A DNA stretch of 64,000 nucleotides from Caprimulgus europaeus (GCA_907165065.1 OU015525.1:2732622-2796621); one strand, 5' to 3'; counted from the first letter of the stretch, positions 10,166 to 22,225 are shown. The notes: generated from the sequence alone by a model not told the origin. Made by a program: numbers and translations.

Positions 10166-12725
10166 GGATGGATTTAACAAAGGGTTAGAGTTTGTCAGTG
10201 TAAAACATTGAGGCATATGCAAACAAAATGTCTATAATGAGTATTTAGGAGTTAAAGTGAGAATGATACAGCACAAGGGGAAGTGTCCCAAAATAGGGCT
10301 ACAGGAAGGAGCATCTCTTGGGTGAGTAACGGGATTAATCCTTTCTGTTGTTCCTCTACCCATTTTCAAACAATGATTTTATCATTGTCTCAGGTTGGCT
10401 TCCCCAAACAAAGCTCTCTGTAAATTATATTGCCATCATCATGACTGCCTTCTGACTACCATCTCTTTTCTATTCCAAGTGTGCCAAAGGGTTGGGACAC
10501 AAACATTGTGCCAGTCCCCTAGGACAGGACGAGAAGTCATGAGCTACAACTGCAGTGAGGGAGGTGTAGATGTGAGGGGAAACACCCTGCAAGACAGTCA
10601 GTCACTGTATAGGTGGGGAAGGAGATGAGCTTCCATGAGTGAAGAATTTCAGGAAAAAGTTCAGCTAAAATCTCTCACATGAGAATGGGAAGAAATTTCC
10701 ATTTCTGAAGTGCACAGATGACCTTTCAAGTTTTGTTTTGGTTTTAAATCAAAAGATAAGCTTTGCAGTGGTATTGACTTGATTTACCATCAGGTGAATT
10801 AGGATTAAGCATGGTGTTCATTTGTTGGTTTTATTTCCATCCACCTATGTATTTGCTTATTAGTGTGAATGAAGAGTGTGTGTGTGTGCAAGTGAGTGTG
10901 GCAGGGTGAGAGGAAGAAGTCAGAGGGTTTCTCTCCTGTGGTCATTTTGCAGATCCCCTTCTGAACCTTACAAATCTGTTCAAGAAATTGTAGGTTAAGC
11001 CATTCCCCTGGGCTCTTCCCTGCCTTATTTCTGTGACTTGCAAGTTGAAAAGGACCATAAGGAAAATAACCTGGATTTACAAATTAATCATGGGGCAGTT
11101 ATGAACCATAACCATGTTGAAGGCATAAAAAGGAGAATGTGATGCTAGCATTGTATCAGGAGATAAAATTATTGTAGAGAGAAAAGCTTTTGTGTTTGTG
11201 TAAGTTGAGAGCTTTTTATAAATGTCACAAACCAGCCTGTTCACCTTCACTCTAGCAAGCTGAATGTAATATGAAATGCATGCAGGAAAAACCTGCAAGA
11301 ACTGTCAGAACTAAGAGCTTCTTTTAATAGAAAAGACTAGAAGAGCCTGGCTTGAACTGAAGGCTGAGTAGGTGTATGCCTGGTCTACAGACTCTTCCTC
11401 TAGACAAGCAGCAGGGAGAAGGAAGAGTTATTTTAGCTGCAGGATAAAGCTGGCTCCAAGACAAAGAGCTAAAAACTCATCTCGGATGTTGGCTAGAAAT
11501 GCAAATATTTCTAAGCATCCAAGCCAAAGGAGGTTTTGGAACAGCCCTCCAAAGTACCCAGCAAATTTGGAGTACTATGTGATCCACTTGTGAGCAGGAC
11601 TATGGAAAGGATATGGATTTCAAGGAGCAGAAGACTGTCTAACCATACATCTGTCTGAGAAAGACATCTAAGCTAAGTGTCTCTGGAAATGCATTGAATC
11701 CTCAAGGATTTGGGAATTCTCTCTTGTATCACTCCTGCTCTCTTGCTTTTCATTCATTGTAGGTCCCATTCCACAATGATATGAATCTTTCCCCAGAGCT
11801 GGCCATAGTTCAGTGCTGGGTGGGTATAGTGCCTTTATGTGAAGGATAAGAATCTTATTTGCAAAATGTCCTGGAGATGTGAAAATACAATAAAAGGTTT
11901 ATCTGTAGCATATAAAAAATTGAACTCCATAATTGTCTCTTTCACAAACTCACCTGTATTTGCAGGAAACAGATATTGCAACTGTGTTTTCACCATTTCT
12001 CATTAGGATTTTTATAATGTTCCTTTTTATTATTTTCTTTTAATGTAATCTAAAGTCCATTTATAAATTTTAAGAATGCTATTAGCAAGGACAGCAATAA
12101 AATCCTCTTGTTGGTGTAAAGGCCTGGGTAACCATTTTCCTGCTGCTCAGAAGCACAGCAGGTATGTCTCTTTGGGGAATATCAAATAAATCTCAGCACA
12201 ATCTCTAATCTAACTAGCAAACTTAAACAAATTCTGCAAAATGAATAGTTTTAAAGTTCCTCCAAGGAAGATAACAGTAAAAGTGACTCTTATTTAAGGT
12301 GACTCATCAGCACCCTGGACCTGCATTACCCCAAAGAACAAGAGTCCAGTCTGGGGAAGGTGGAGTTGTTAATACACTCTCCTGTTTCCGTGAGTAAATT
12401 GTCTTTTCAATCACAGTTCTTATAGAAGGACAAGAAGTCTTTTGCAATCCATCAAATTGGTTGGTTAATCCTCTGCAAGAGCTAAAAAAGCCAAATCTGG
12501 ACAGTTAAAAGATAGAGTGGAAGGAGCAAGAGTCGCTGTGCGAAAAAACCTGAGTAATTTGGTTGTCAGCATCTTTTGTGTGAAGGCTGCATCCAATACT
12601 GTGATTCAAAGAGATGTTTGGTGGGAGAGGAAGAAAATTTATATTCCTAAATCTACTTGAAGAAAATTTATATTTCTAAATCTACTTGCTGTTTACTGAG
12701 GGAAAAATAAAAGTTATGGGTAGGA
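10166..12725. other. Unique sequence between the two duplicated copies
   Basis: About 2.56 kb with no recognised repeat or exon. It contains a short GT-rich run (~10877-10905) and a 29-bp tandem repeat just before copy 2. If the flanking 544-bp copies were LTRs, this interval should show gag or pol remains, and I see none. Confidence 0.5.
12631..12688. repeat. 29-bp tandem duplication, two copies
   Basis: Copies at 12631-12659 and 12660-12688 (beginning aagaaaatttatatt and ending aaatctacttg) differ at one base. They lie ~40 bp before copy 2 of the 544-bp duplication. Confidence 0.95.
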
Positions 12726-13268
12726 TCTTTCATCCTTTCAAAGCTTCATGTTCATCATCATGAAACAGGGGAAGGGAAAAGGCAAAGACACACTGAGGTC
12801 CTATGTTATCATCCACACCTCAGGAAGTCATATGACATCCCTTATTTGCAAAAAAAAGAAATAACAACGTGACCAAACTGTCTAGAAAATGTTTTTGCTT
12901 TTATACAATACTGAATAAAAGGGGTCCTGCTCCATCTATGACTCCAAGGCACTGCTGTAGGAAATAATGAACACTTTGGAATAGAAAATACCTTTTTTCA
13001 GCAAATCACTTTTCATGCAAACAGCTCATATCTGTCAGAACTCTTCAAGTTTTAATTAAAACCAGGAAAGCCTGAGAACTGGATTGAAAAGATTTTTGAA
13101 AGAGAGAATTGTCAAGCTGAAAAGGTGAGCAGCTTTTATTTTTGGCAACTATATATAAAAAAACCCAACAACTTTGTTTTCCAACACCTGAAGACACTCT
13201 GGGTGAAAAATGTAAGGAGTTATGGAAGGAGGTTTTTTATTTGATGGAAAACCAGGAAGTCTATGTAA
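12726..13268. repeat. Direct duplication, copy 2 (543 bp)
   Basis: Second copy of the 9622-10165 segment, in the same orientation and offset by about 3,104 bp. The two copies diverge immediately outside these limits: copy 1 is followed by 'ggatggattt' and copy 2 by 'agaaatgctg'. No clear target-site duplication or terminal inverted repeat was found. Confidence 0.95.
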
Positions 13269-15280
13269 AGAAATGCTGAAGTATAATTGAATTCCTTCCA
13301 AATAAAATTCATTCATTTTTTATTGATTTTTAATTTTTTAATTCTGAACCCTTCTGATATGGGAAACCTCCAGAAATATAAACTGGATTTGCATATTCCT
13401 TCTTTTGTGTATTTGCAAAGAAACAAAATCTAGCTGACAAGCATTAAAGCCAACAAATTAGTGAAGAAAAAAAAACAACCCAATAATGTTCTTTCCACTC
13501 TCTATATAAATAAATCCCTAAGATATGGAATGGAAATCTGTGGTAACATTAAGTGTAAATATAAGTACAGGGCAATGAACATAAAGACTTAAATATAATC
13601 TACCATATGCACAATGGCAGGTTTCCCTGGTAAGACATTTATGCTAAACAAAACCAACCTTAACTGTAACTCACCATAAATGTAATGATAACTTAACATA
13701 TATGAAAACACCCTGCAATATATATAAGCATAAATACAGAGACATTGAATCACCATGACACTATATTCTGCAAAATCCTCTTTGCAGATTAATTCTCTAA
13801 TGAGGAGCAGAGTAGCAATGAATAATGTTTCTATAAAGGCACGAGCTCTGCTATGACACACCAAATCATGATCTGTGCTGTGTTTCTCCAGGGTACTGAT
13901 TGCTATTCAACAGAATTTATGGAAGAAAGTTGAATTCAGAGGTCCCATCAGTATTTTTAAAAAAGATGTCTTATCTCTGACAAGGTTGGAGTGTATCCAT
14001 CACATGGAATGTGAGTCTTACCACGTGGAAGGTTTAAATATTTAATGTGTCAACATGCAAACTCACACACAGACACAAAGGACAGTGCAGATACACACAG
14101 CACAAGATTTCTAACCTTCCAAAATTACATTTGGGGAGATTCCCAGATTCAAAGAGTTTCAGTCATCCCCACACACAGACATAAGCATACCTGGAAGTGT
14201 ATGAAAGCACCATCATCACTGATGTGCACAAAGAAGGTCACACACTTACATGAAATCACAGCCAAGAAAACATGTATGTGCATCCACACACGTGCACACA
14301 TGCTAACAGCCACTCCAGCACCAACATGATATACAAAACCCAAGGGTTGACTCTTCTTTCAGTGGTACAAGTGAGAAACAACACTGGAACAGTCAGTGTT
14401 GCTAGATAGAGAACTGTTTAGCAAACTAGAGTGGGCAATTGACCATTGTGGCCATTGTCCTGATGGACACATCATTCAAATTCCTTACAGCCATCAGGAA
14501 AAAACCCCTCATGTGTTTTACTGTAACAGAGCCTACAGGAAAAAGCAAGACTGCATGGAAAAAGTACAGAGCATTTCTTTATTTTTCTCATGGAGCATTT
14601 CAGAGTTTCTTCAGAACTGGCACCTTTTTTTCAGATGAAATGCAAAAATTTGAAGACTTTGATAGAAGACTGAAAAATGTCAAGTCATGGTTTGGGATTG
14701 GAGTGAAGGGGAAGGAGAGCTGTTTTTTTTTGTTTGTTAAAAAAAACAAATCCCCTGAAAGGAGACATTTCTGATAGAAAGATCACTTCTTCAAAACCAG
14801 CCAAAGAAATATTTTTTTCTAAGATAAATATTGAGATCAGCCTGAAACTGGATTTGAACTGCAAGTTGTAAACCTCTTTGGGGTGCCTGCCCATTGAATA
14901 TTATTGTCTTTAAAAGGCCAGTGTAGGAGTAGAAAAAGTTTGAGAAAGTGTAGAAGGGTTCATCAGAGATCTGAAGCTGTTTCCCTATGAGCAATAAGTA
15001 GACACACTGGAACTCTTCAGCATGGAAAAACACAAATTTTAGGGAGAGGATTTGCTTTGAGGTCAGTTGTGATTCACACTAAAATTATTCTTTTTCATAC
15101 AATATTTTTCCCTTTCCCAAGTAAACAGTTTTTATCTCCTGCAAACCAGTGGGTCAACACTGCTCTCTCCTTATGGGGCAGTCCATGACATAAGAGTAGG
15201 AACAGGCAGCTCAGGATTGAGGTGACAAAGTCACTCTTTCTGCTGAAGCCCTGGAATTGTAAAACTATGTTCCTGCTTAA
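13269..15280. other. Unique intergenic sequence, AC-rich in part
   Basis: No gene is supported. The 14050-14310 stretch is enriched in scattered ACAC/CACA blocks, probably a decayed (CA)n region. A weak, old CR1-like similarity ('ctggaactcttcagcatgga') is visible near 15008, but it is too degraded to call. Confidence 0.45.
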
Positions 15281-15490
15281 TAGACTCATACTGGTTGAGG
15301 TTGGAAGGGACCTCTGGAAGTCATCTATCTGGTCCAAGATCCTGCTACACAAGTTGTCCAGGACCGTGTCCTAGCAGCTTTTGAATATCCACAAGGACTC
15401 ACCCAGTCTCTTCATCACCTTCCTGGCTCTTTGCTGGACTCTGTTCAGTAGCTTCATGTCTCTTGTACCGAAAACCCAGCACTGGGCATA
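15281..15490 (-). mobile_element. CR1 LINE 3' fragment, internally deleted
   Basis: The 3' end lies at the left ('actcatactggttgaggttg', 'gaagggacctctggaagtca'), followed by the 'gttgtccaggaccgtgtcc' segment. The copy then jumps to 'ctttgctggactctgttcag' and 'cccagcactgggca', so about 200 bp of the usual CR1 sequence is missing in the middle. It is a diverged, older subfamily copy. Confidence 0.85.
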
Positions 15491-15495
15491 AAAAA
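15490..15495 (-). terminator. Pol III terminator (T6) of tRNA-Phe
   Basis: Six consecutive T residues on the minus strand start 15 nt past the tRNA 3' end. This is the expected position and form of a Pol III terminator and supports the tRNA being an intact transcription unit. Confidence 0.75.
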
Positions 15496-15509
15496 CTACA
15501 GGAAACCAC

Positions 15510-15582
15510 TGCTGAAGCCCGGGATTGAACCAGGGACCTTTAGATCTTCAGTCTAACGCTCTCCCAGCTGAGCTACTTCAGC
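15510..15582 (-). tRNA. tRNA-Phe (anticodon GAA)
   Basis: On the minus strand the 73-nt sequence folds as a complete cloverleaf. The acceptor stem GCTGAAG pairs with CTTCAGC, the D stem GCTC with GAGC, and the anticodon stem TTAGA with TCTAA. The T stem CCTGG pairs with CCGGG with one T-G wobble. The anticodon loop is CTGAAGA, giving GAA, which decodes UUC/UUU phenylalanine. The discriminator base is A. The A box (TAGCTCAGCTGG) and B box (GGTTCAATCCC) are both present for internal Pol III transcription. There is no intron, no encoded CCA and no A-tail, which argues against a retroposed copy. It closely matches vertebrate tRNA-Phe-GAA genes as I know them; a T-loop A where many copies have G and the pyrimidine changes in the acceptor stem are tolerated variants. 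It sits between CR1 fragments and reads leftward. Confidence 0.93.
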
Positions 15583-15599
15583 CCTGCTGGGGCATTAAT

Positions 15600-15780
15600 T
15601 TTCACAAAACCTGTTGGAACAGAATTATCTTTCTCACTTTTACCATCCCAACTGGTTTTGTGGACATTTGGCTCTTGTCCTGTCACTGGGGACAGCTGAG
15701 AAGAGTCTAACTCCATCTTCTTTACACCTTCCCTTCAGATACTTCCATACATTGATGAGATCACCCTGAGCCACCCTATG
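15600..15780 (-). mobile_element. CR1 LINE fragment
   Basis: Minus-strand CR1 region with 'ttggctcttgtcctgtcact', 'gagaagagtctaactccatc' and 'catacattgatgagatcacc', which normally lies 200-300 bp from the CR1 3' end. In the expected order this segment should precede the one at 15400-15490, so it is a second CR1 copy or a rearranged piece. The first ~50 bp are too diverged to place confidently. Confidence 0.8.
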
Positions 15781-15844
15781 ATAACATACCGATGTTTTCA
15801 ACTGCTGTTGGAAGTCAAAGGACTTCCTGTTTTGCTAGTCTACA

Positions 15845-16003
15845 TTAAAGATCATCCAGTTCCAACCCCACTGCCATCAGCAGGGACACCTTCCACTAGA
15901 CCAGGTTGCTCAAAGCCTCATCCAGCCTGGCTGAGAACACTTCCAGGGAGGAGCAGCCACAGCTTCTCTGGACAATCTGGGACAGTGTCAAATTCTAACT
16001 TTG
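15845..16003 (-). mobile_element. CR1 LINE 3' fragment, second subfamily
   Basis: Minus-strand match to the CR1 form with 'ttaaagatcatccagttcca', 'gacaccttccactagaccag', 'gttgctcaaagcctcatcca' and 'cacagcttctctggacaatc'. The terminal octamers are missing. It is the same subfamily type as the copies at 40020-40646 and 42774-43069. Confidence 0.88.
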
Positions 16004-17880
16004 ATTTCCCTGGGGCTTCGATTCCTCTCAGTCTTCCAAAATCCTTTTCCATATTGTGCCCCTATGAAAGCTGAGAGATTTCATTCCCTCCTTCCCAATG
16101 AAAAGCTGATAAATACAAAAGGTCATACAAGGCCCATTTTCCTCACCAAAACTCGTGATGTTACTTAATTGTTTTTACCCTGGACTCTGGGTTATAGATT
16201 TTCCCCTTGGGCTGTTGTTCTTGCAGAGGAATCCAGCCCAAAATCACAGTAAATGGGCACAGGACATGTGAAAGCAGATCTATCACAGGGGTATAATAGA
16301 GCTAAAACGCTGCACATTTTTAGCTCTCCCACACTAAGAAATCAATAATCCATATCCAGAAAATATTAAATGGTTTCCTACCATTAACAAATGGTTGGTG
16401 CTTGATGCAGATACAATATTTTAGGCTAACTTGTCTACCATTAGCAAGATTTCTATTGCCTGCTCTCTCCCACTCTCAGGGGGGTGTTAATGTTTCCTAG
16501 TATCTGTACTTACAGATTTTGGCATTCAGGGTTAACTTCAGATCACTCTCAAATTCTATCTTGGAGGTAACTAGAAAAATTGTGAAGTTTCCAAACAATA
16601 ATCATTTTCTTAAAATCTGGCAGTGGATAAATAATATCCCTCCATATCTCCCTCAAAGACATGAAAAATAAACTTTTTTATGTTTTAGGGTTATTTTTAT
16701 TAACAGTGTAAAAAAATTAGTTCAGAGAATGTCATTTATTATATGCTGAGTTTATTCCAAAGAACAATTTAACCTGAATTTCTCAGCTTGTGTGCACATT
16801 TATTAATATTCTTCTGTTCCACTTTGAGCTCTCCTGGGAGAAATCTGTGCCAATATTGATTGCACCATGGCAATTATCTACTTTGGGAATTCATTGAAAT
16901 GACTTATAATGGCTTAATAGTACTAAACACATTGCTCTTGTCCTACAAAACAAGAGAGACACCTGCAAGCAGGTGGGATTCCCTGTTTACTGTAGCATTT
17001 ATTTGCTGGCACATTTCCTAGTCTGTCTGTGTTTAATTTGGGCTTCTTCTGCTTCAGTTCACTGGCACAAAACATAAGCTCATAAAGCACCAGGCCACTA
17101 AGAGTAACACAGAAGTTCATTGTCTGTAAGCAGTTGCTGTTGTATGTGCATCTTTGGGTGCACTGAGTACTGTGAAAGCAACCAAATACATGTAAAGTTG
17201 GTAAATTGACCTGATTTTGTCTAGTATAGAGTTAATTTTCTTCTTAGTAGCTAGAATCATGCTGTATTTTAGTTTAAGTATGGGACTGGGTATGAGAAGA
17301 ATATTGATAACATATGATGTTTTTGGTTATTGCTAGGAAATCAAGGACTTTCCAATTTCCCATGTTTTGCTAGTCTGCAGGAACAGAAGAAACTAGGGAG
17401 TGGGGGTTTAGTAAATTATCAGACCCAAATTGACATTTGAGTATGCCAGTGGAATATTTCATATCATATAATAATAACTTTTGCTTCTCTGATATTACTA
17501 TCAGCAGGTGGTGAGCAAGGTAATCTCCCCTTTTCCACATATTTCTCCTGTGTACAGTTCTCCAGCAGGTGATTTGGTTCTTGAACATGGACTGGGTATG
17601 GCCTGTATGCCACCAGGTCAAAACTTGATCTTCAGCCATTCTGGCTTGCCTGTTGCAGGGATACAGTCACCTGCCATCACAATACACTAGTTTACAGGGA
17701 GAAATCAGCTTAACAGGAATGCAAGTGGTAGATTATCTTAACTCTGTTATTACCATTTCCTAAGACTGGGTTTTTTTGGGGGTTTTGAGGTTTTTGTTTT
17801 GTTTTGTTTTGTTTTTTCCTGTTCTCATAACCCTGACACAAGCTATGATTTTTTGTGTGTGTGTTCGTGATCTCATCTAG
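16004..17880. other. Unique AT-rich intergenic sequence
   Basis: No gene or repeat is recognised apart from a (TTTTG)n run at 17791-17817. The 16300-16900 part is AT-rich with many TAAT/ATTA motifs. Confidence 0.5.
17791..17817. repeat. (TTTTG)n short tandem repeat
   Basis: About five TTTTG units, directly upstream of a CR1 3' tail. Confidence 0.9.
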
Positions 17881-17962
17881 GTGTTCCTGCTCCAGCAAGG
17901 GGACTGGACTAGATGATCTTTCGAGGTCCCTTCCAATCCCTGACATTCTGTGACTCTGTGTT
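17881..17962 (+). mobile_element. CR1 LINE 3' tail, severely 5'-truncated
   Basis: Only the terminal ~80 bp are present: 'ggactggactagatgatctt', 'cgaggtcccttccaatccct', then ATTCTGTG and a decayed second octamer (ACTCTGTG). Confidence 0.92.
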
Positions 17963-18358
17963 TGGATTTCCTGAAGGAGGGATACTGAGGATTCAGTGGA
18001 AGCTTCTTCAAGCCAACAACCAAGAGGCAGATTCTCATAAAGAAGGGATACAGCTCACTGATTTCCACGCTCTCATGCTCAATTGCACTAGTGGATGATT
18101 TGATCTCAAACTGCCATGCTCAGCCAGACGCTACATTTAAAGATTTCCATTTGGAAATTAAAAATGTATGAAAAATGAATGGAAGGATGAGAAGCAACCT
18201 TAGTCCCCATGACTCAGCAAAGATGAGGTTTTACAGAAACTTGTCGGAGTTACCAAAAATTTCAGTGGGAGAGAGAAGGGAAGGGAAGAAAGGGAGGGAG
18301 GAAGGAATTAAGAAAAATAAATAAAAAGAGAAAAAAAAAGATAAAAAGGAAGATAAAA
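17963..18358. other. Unique sequence grading into purine-rich DNA
   Basis: No gene is seen. From about 18265 the plus strand becomes G/A-rich (gaagggaagaaagggaggga), leading into an AAAG repeat. Confidence 0.5.
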
Positions 18359-18388
18359 AGAAAGAAAGAAAGAAAGAGAGAAAGAGAT
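18359..18388. repeat. (AAAG)n short tandem repeat
   Basis: About seven AAAG units within a wider purine-rich region (18265-18400). Confidence 0.9.
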
Positions 18389-18563
18389 AAAGAGAAAATA
18401 TATATGGAAACAATGAGAAGCTGTCTCTATAATACTGTGGGAACCAAAGCAATTACTCCAGTGAATCATTATTTTTGCAGTAGACCAAAGAGCAGATTTC
18501 AGCTGCTGGTGTCTCACAGGGGCTGGAGCATGTAAGAGATGAGTCTTTACTGCTACACAAAAG

Positions 18564-18569
<6 letters not shown>

Positions 18570-18617
<48 letters not shown>

Positions 18618-18950
18618 AAAGAGAAAAAGAAAAAATAAAAAAGAAAAAGAAAAAAGAAAAAAAGAAAAAAAGAAAAAAAAAATAAAAAAGAAAAAAGAAA
18701 AAAGAAAAAAGAAAAAAAGAATAAAAAAGAAAAAAGAAAAAAGAATAAAAAAGAAAAAAAAAAGAATAAAAAAGAAAAAAGAAAAAAAGAAAAAAAGGAA
18801 AAAAAAGAAAAAAAGGAAAAAAAAGAATAAAAAGAAAAAAGAAAAAAGAAAAAAGAAAAAAGAAAAAAGAAAAAAGAAAAAGAAAGAAAAAAGAAAAAAG
18901 AAAAAAGAAAAAAAGAAAAAAGAAAAAAAGAAAAAAGAAAAAAAGAAAAA
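18570..18950. repeat. A-rich purine tract, 380 bp, (A4-8 G)n
   Basis: The plus strand is almost entirely A with G every 4-8 bases and rare T. It starts with a pure A run of ~35 nt and then becomes irregular AAAAAAG/AAAAAG/AATAAAAAAG units. The long minus frame across it (221 codons of Phe/Ser/Leu) is a composition artefact. It differs from the other microsatellites here in having a drifting unit length, as if grown from a poly(A) tail. Confidence 0.95.
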
Positions 18951-18953
18951 GCA

Positions 18954-21900
18954 AAGCTCACAAACTCTACCAATTAGGAGTCAACACAAATATCCCAAGC
19001 TATTAAAATGATTTGAGATCCATGGAGATATTGATACAAATAAACTCACAAACTTATACCTTTTTCTACAAACTTTTGGGCACATTATAGTATCTATATC
19101 CACTCTGTCCTTGAAGGTTTTTCCAACTAACCCTCAATCATTTCTACTCCACCATGCTGAGAATTATCCTTGAGCTAGCAAAACAGGATTCCTATCCTGC
19201 CACTTACTTAAAAAACCTGTACACCTCCTGTTTTTGCCCCTTGATTTCTAGTTATAAAGGACAGCCTTGGTACAGTTGACTTAAATAGTAAATAGACAGA
19301 CATCATTCATCCTGATAATGTCTCAGAGCATGAGTCATGTCCAGCTGAGCAAGGAGATGCAACCTGCTGATCATCTCTAGACTGTGGTAGAACTGCTGAC
19401 AAAATGGTTGGAAGGGCTTGCAGAGACCCTTCAGTGCCAATGTGATGGGGTCTAGAGTCAAACAGAGCTTTGAAGTGAATCTTCCTTACACTTGAATTAA
19501 AGTGAGCACAAAAAAAAAGGCATTAAGCTGTCTTAGCATCTCTAAAGGTATGTTTTCCTGATCTGAAGTTAGATAAATGTGTTGTTTGAAGAAAGATCTT
19601 TTTACCTTCTGGAGAAAAGGGGAAAAAAAAATAGATTTGGAAACAAAGATGTCCTCTGATCATTGTCTTAGAAAAAAAGTCATTTTCTCTTATCATTAGT
19701 CCAGCAGTTTCCATTATTTTCTGGACTGCAACAAAACTGCATTTTGTGGTCTCTAGGGAGAAACCTCTTTTCTTCCATATTTCATGAGATTTGGTCACCT
19801 CTTTTCTTGGTCACACATCTGAGTTTCCTAGTTTCTGCTCATTCTTGACTTTCTCACCTATCCAGGTCTCCCCTGTTTTATCTCTGTGCTCAATGTGCAG
19901 GTGGAAGTGGAAGGTTCCTTTGGCAGAGTGTTCAGCAGAAGATTAGTCAAACCAGCTGGTTTTCTTCCAGGTTCTCTGCCCAAAACTTTCTAAGAAGCAG
20001 AAGCACTGTGAACAAAGGAACACAAAAATTGCTCTTTCACACCAGGGACTCATAAACTTCTTTAGCATAAGAGCCAGCTAAATTTTCAGAACAAATATTG
20101 CAGTGTTGCTGCAGTGGCTTTTGTTTGTTAGACACCTAAAAATAATTCTCATTTTTAACTATTCATTTACTGGTTTATATCCCCACAGTTTTGTCTTATT
20201 CACTGTCAAGTAGAATTGGTGCATTGTCCTTTCTCCTTATTGATGAGTTTTCTTGCAATCTTTCAGCAAGAACTATTTAGTGTTTTTACAGAATATTTAG
20301 CTGTTGACACACCACAAGTTGGACAACACTGATCTACCAATCATCCAGACCTTCAAACTATCTACTGCTACATTCACAAACCTCTGTTTTGCCCTCAATA
20401 TGCTGTTACATTTCTGCTAGGACTTCCAAAAAGAGACTAGAGACTTGTCTTTCATCTTAAGAACATATCTATCAAGGAAAATATGGTTCTTAGTCCTCTA
20501 TTGAACAGGACCAAGATTAGTTCTCAGACCTTTTGTCTCCTATCCTTTGACTGGTAGATTGTAAAGTAAGATTTGTTACCCTGATTTGAAGAGGTAGATT
20601 ATTTTACTCACCTTTTTGTGAGTTAGCAAAGAGGGGAAAACAGTGGTGTTATGAGTATCAGAACCAATGAAGTTTAGTTCCCTACATACTTGAGTCTTGC
20701 TGATTTTGAAGCATGTGGAAATGCATCGTCTGAGAACCTTTGAGATCTCTGCTCCTTTGCCAGATTGGTTTTAGTTTAGATAATGAGTTCAAAAGTTACA
20801 GGAAGGACACACAAAAAGGGTAATAGACACACAGACACAGGACAACTATGTCAACCCATAAGGAAATACAGCTCAAAACCACTTCAGGATAGATCAGACC
20901 CTCAGCAATGAGCTTACAGAACACCCCTGGAGCAGGCTGTAAACAAAGATGACCTCTGCCTGCTTGTCTTCCACTGGGATATCTGAGCTGTGGTTTCCAG
21001 TCCTTGCCACAGTGTTCAGAACTGTGGTAATACAAGACTGGAGGGTTTTGGGTCCAGATCAAACCAGCTATAATCTCATATACTCATGCACATGCCCACC
21101 ACAGTTACTGGAGATCTTGTCAGTACAGGTAGCAATGCCTTAAGCTTTAGTTGGGGCTATCCAAGATCCCTCTGTCTTCATTATAAAAGGGGTCACTCTA
21201 GTGGGTCATTCAGCACCTCTTAATTACTATGTATGCCATTTTAGTTACAAAAGCTTCCACCCTTGGAGTAGAACCCTGCTGCACTAAGAACTGAACAACC
21301 AGATTGCTCCTGCACAAAGCAGTTTGCAAACAGCGTTAAAAGACACAGAGCAGCAGGCAGCCATGTCAACACAAAAAGCAGTGATCTCAGCACACCATCA
21401 ATTCCCTCTCTGCTATGATTTTCTGAAGGCATTGACCATGATGACCATTAAGTTCCCTCACTGAAATTCAAATAATGCCAGGACTTTAGCAAGAAGGTGA
21501 AAGTATTCTTCTGAATGGTAGATGTGGGGCACTACTTCAACTCCAAAATGCTGATGTGAGTCTGAAATAGCTTTGTGACAAAGGAAGAGGTTTAATAGTT
21601 TTTCCTAAAGCCATCATAGACTACATTTTAGCTTTAGAAGCATTGGTTGTTGATATCAGCATCCAGGAGGTCAAAGCTTTGGTGAGATCTTGTCCACAGA
21701 TATCTTGTGGTGGAGAGATTCAGAGTCTGGTTACTGAGCATGTGAAAGAGTAATTTTTTTTTTGTTATAACATTTAAAAAAAATAGGTGACTGCTAAGAT
21801 CATCCAACTCCACTCTTGTGTATCAACTTTGCAGTGGAATCTTTTAATAGCTTTGACTGTTCTTGTGTTTATTAGATGGAGGAACAGGTGGAAACACCTG

Positions 21901-22225
21901 CAAAGGTTGTATGCTGCACTATCCTAACATGCAAAAATGCTTCCACAAAGAGGAAGGTAATATCTGTTCTCCATATTCATCAGGGATAGGGGAGAACATC
22001 TTGAATTTAGATTCCAGACACTAAAATGATGGTTCAATTTTAAGAAAACACTACTAACATGGAGGACTGATGTGCTAGAACTGTTGCTTGAACACTGGGC
22101 ACAATGTCCATTGTAAGGGAGTTTAAAAGCATGTTAGTAGAGGAGTAAGGAGAATTGACCTTGCCTTGGAGCAGAACAGGGATTAGAGAACCTCTTGAAT
22201 TGCCTAGTAGCCCTGTTCTCTATGG
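18954..22225. other. Unique intergenic sequence, no gene seen
   Basis: About 3.3 kb without a recognised repeat, RNA gene or exon. Several short frames occur (19523-19798 minus, 20796-21062 minus), but none shows a recognisable protein family. Confidence 0.5.

Noticed and set aside
9622-13268. The duplicated 544-bp copies as LTRs of an endogenous retrovirus
   Set aside because: No clear TG...CA ends, primer-binding site, target-site duplication, or gag/pol remains in the 2.56-kb interior.
14060-14310. Possible (CA)n microsatellite
   Set aside because: The CA blocks are scattered and short. It is at most a decayed array, so I did not call a repeat.
14930-15070. Possible ancient plus-strand CR1 piece
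   Set aside because: Only about 25 bp resemble CR1 ('ctggaactcttcagcatgga'). Too degraded to support.
18308-18973. 221-codon minus-strand frame, the longest in the window
   Set aside because: It covers the A-rich purine tract. The Phe-rich product is a composition artefact.
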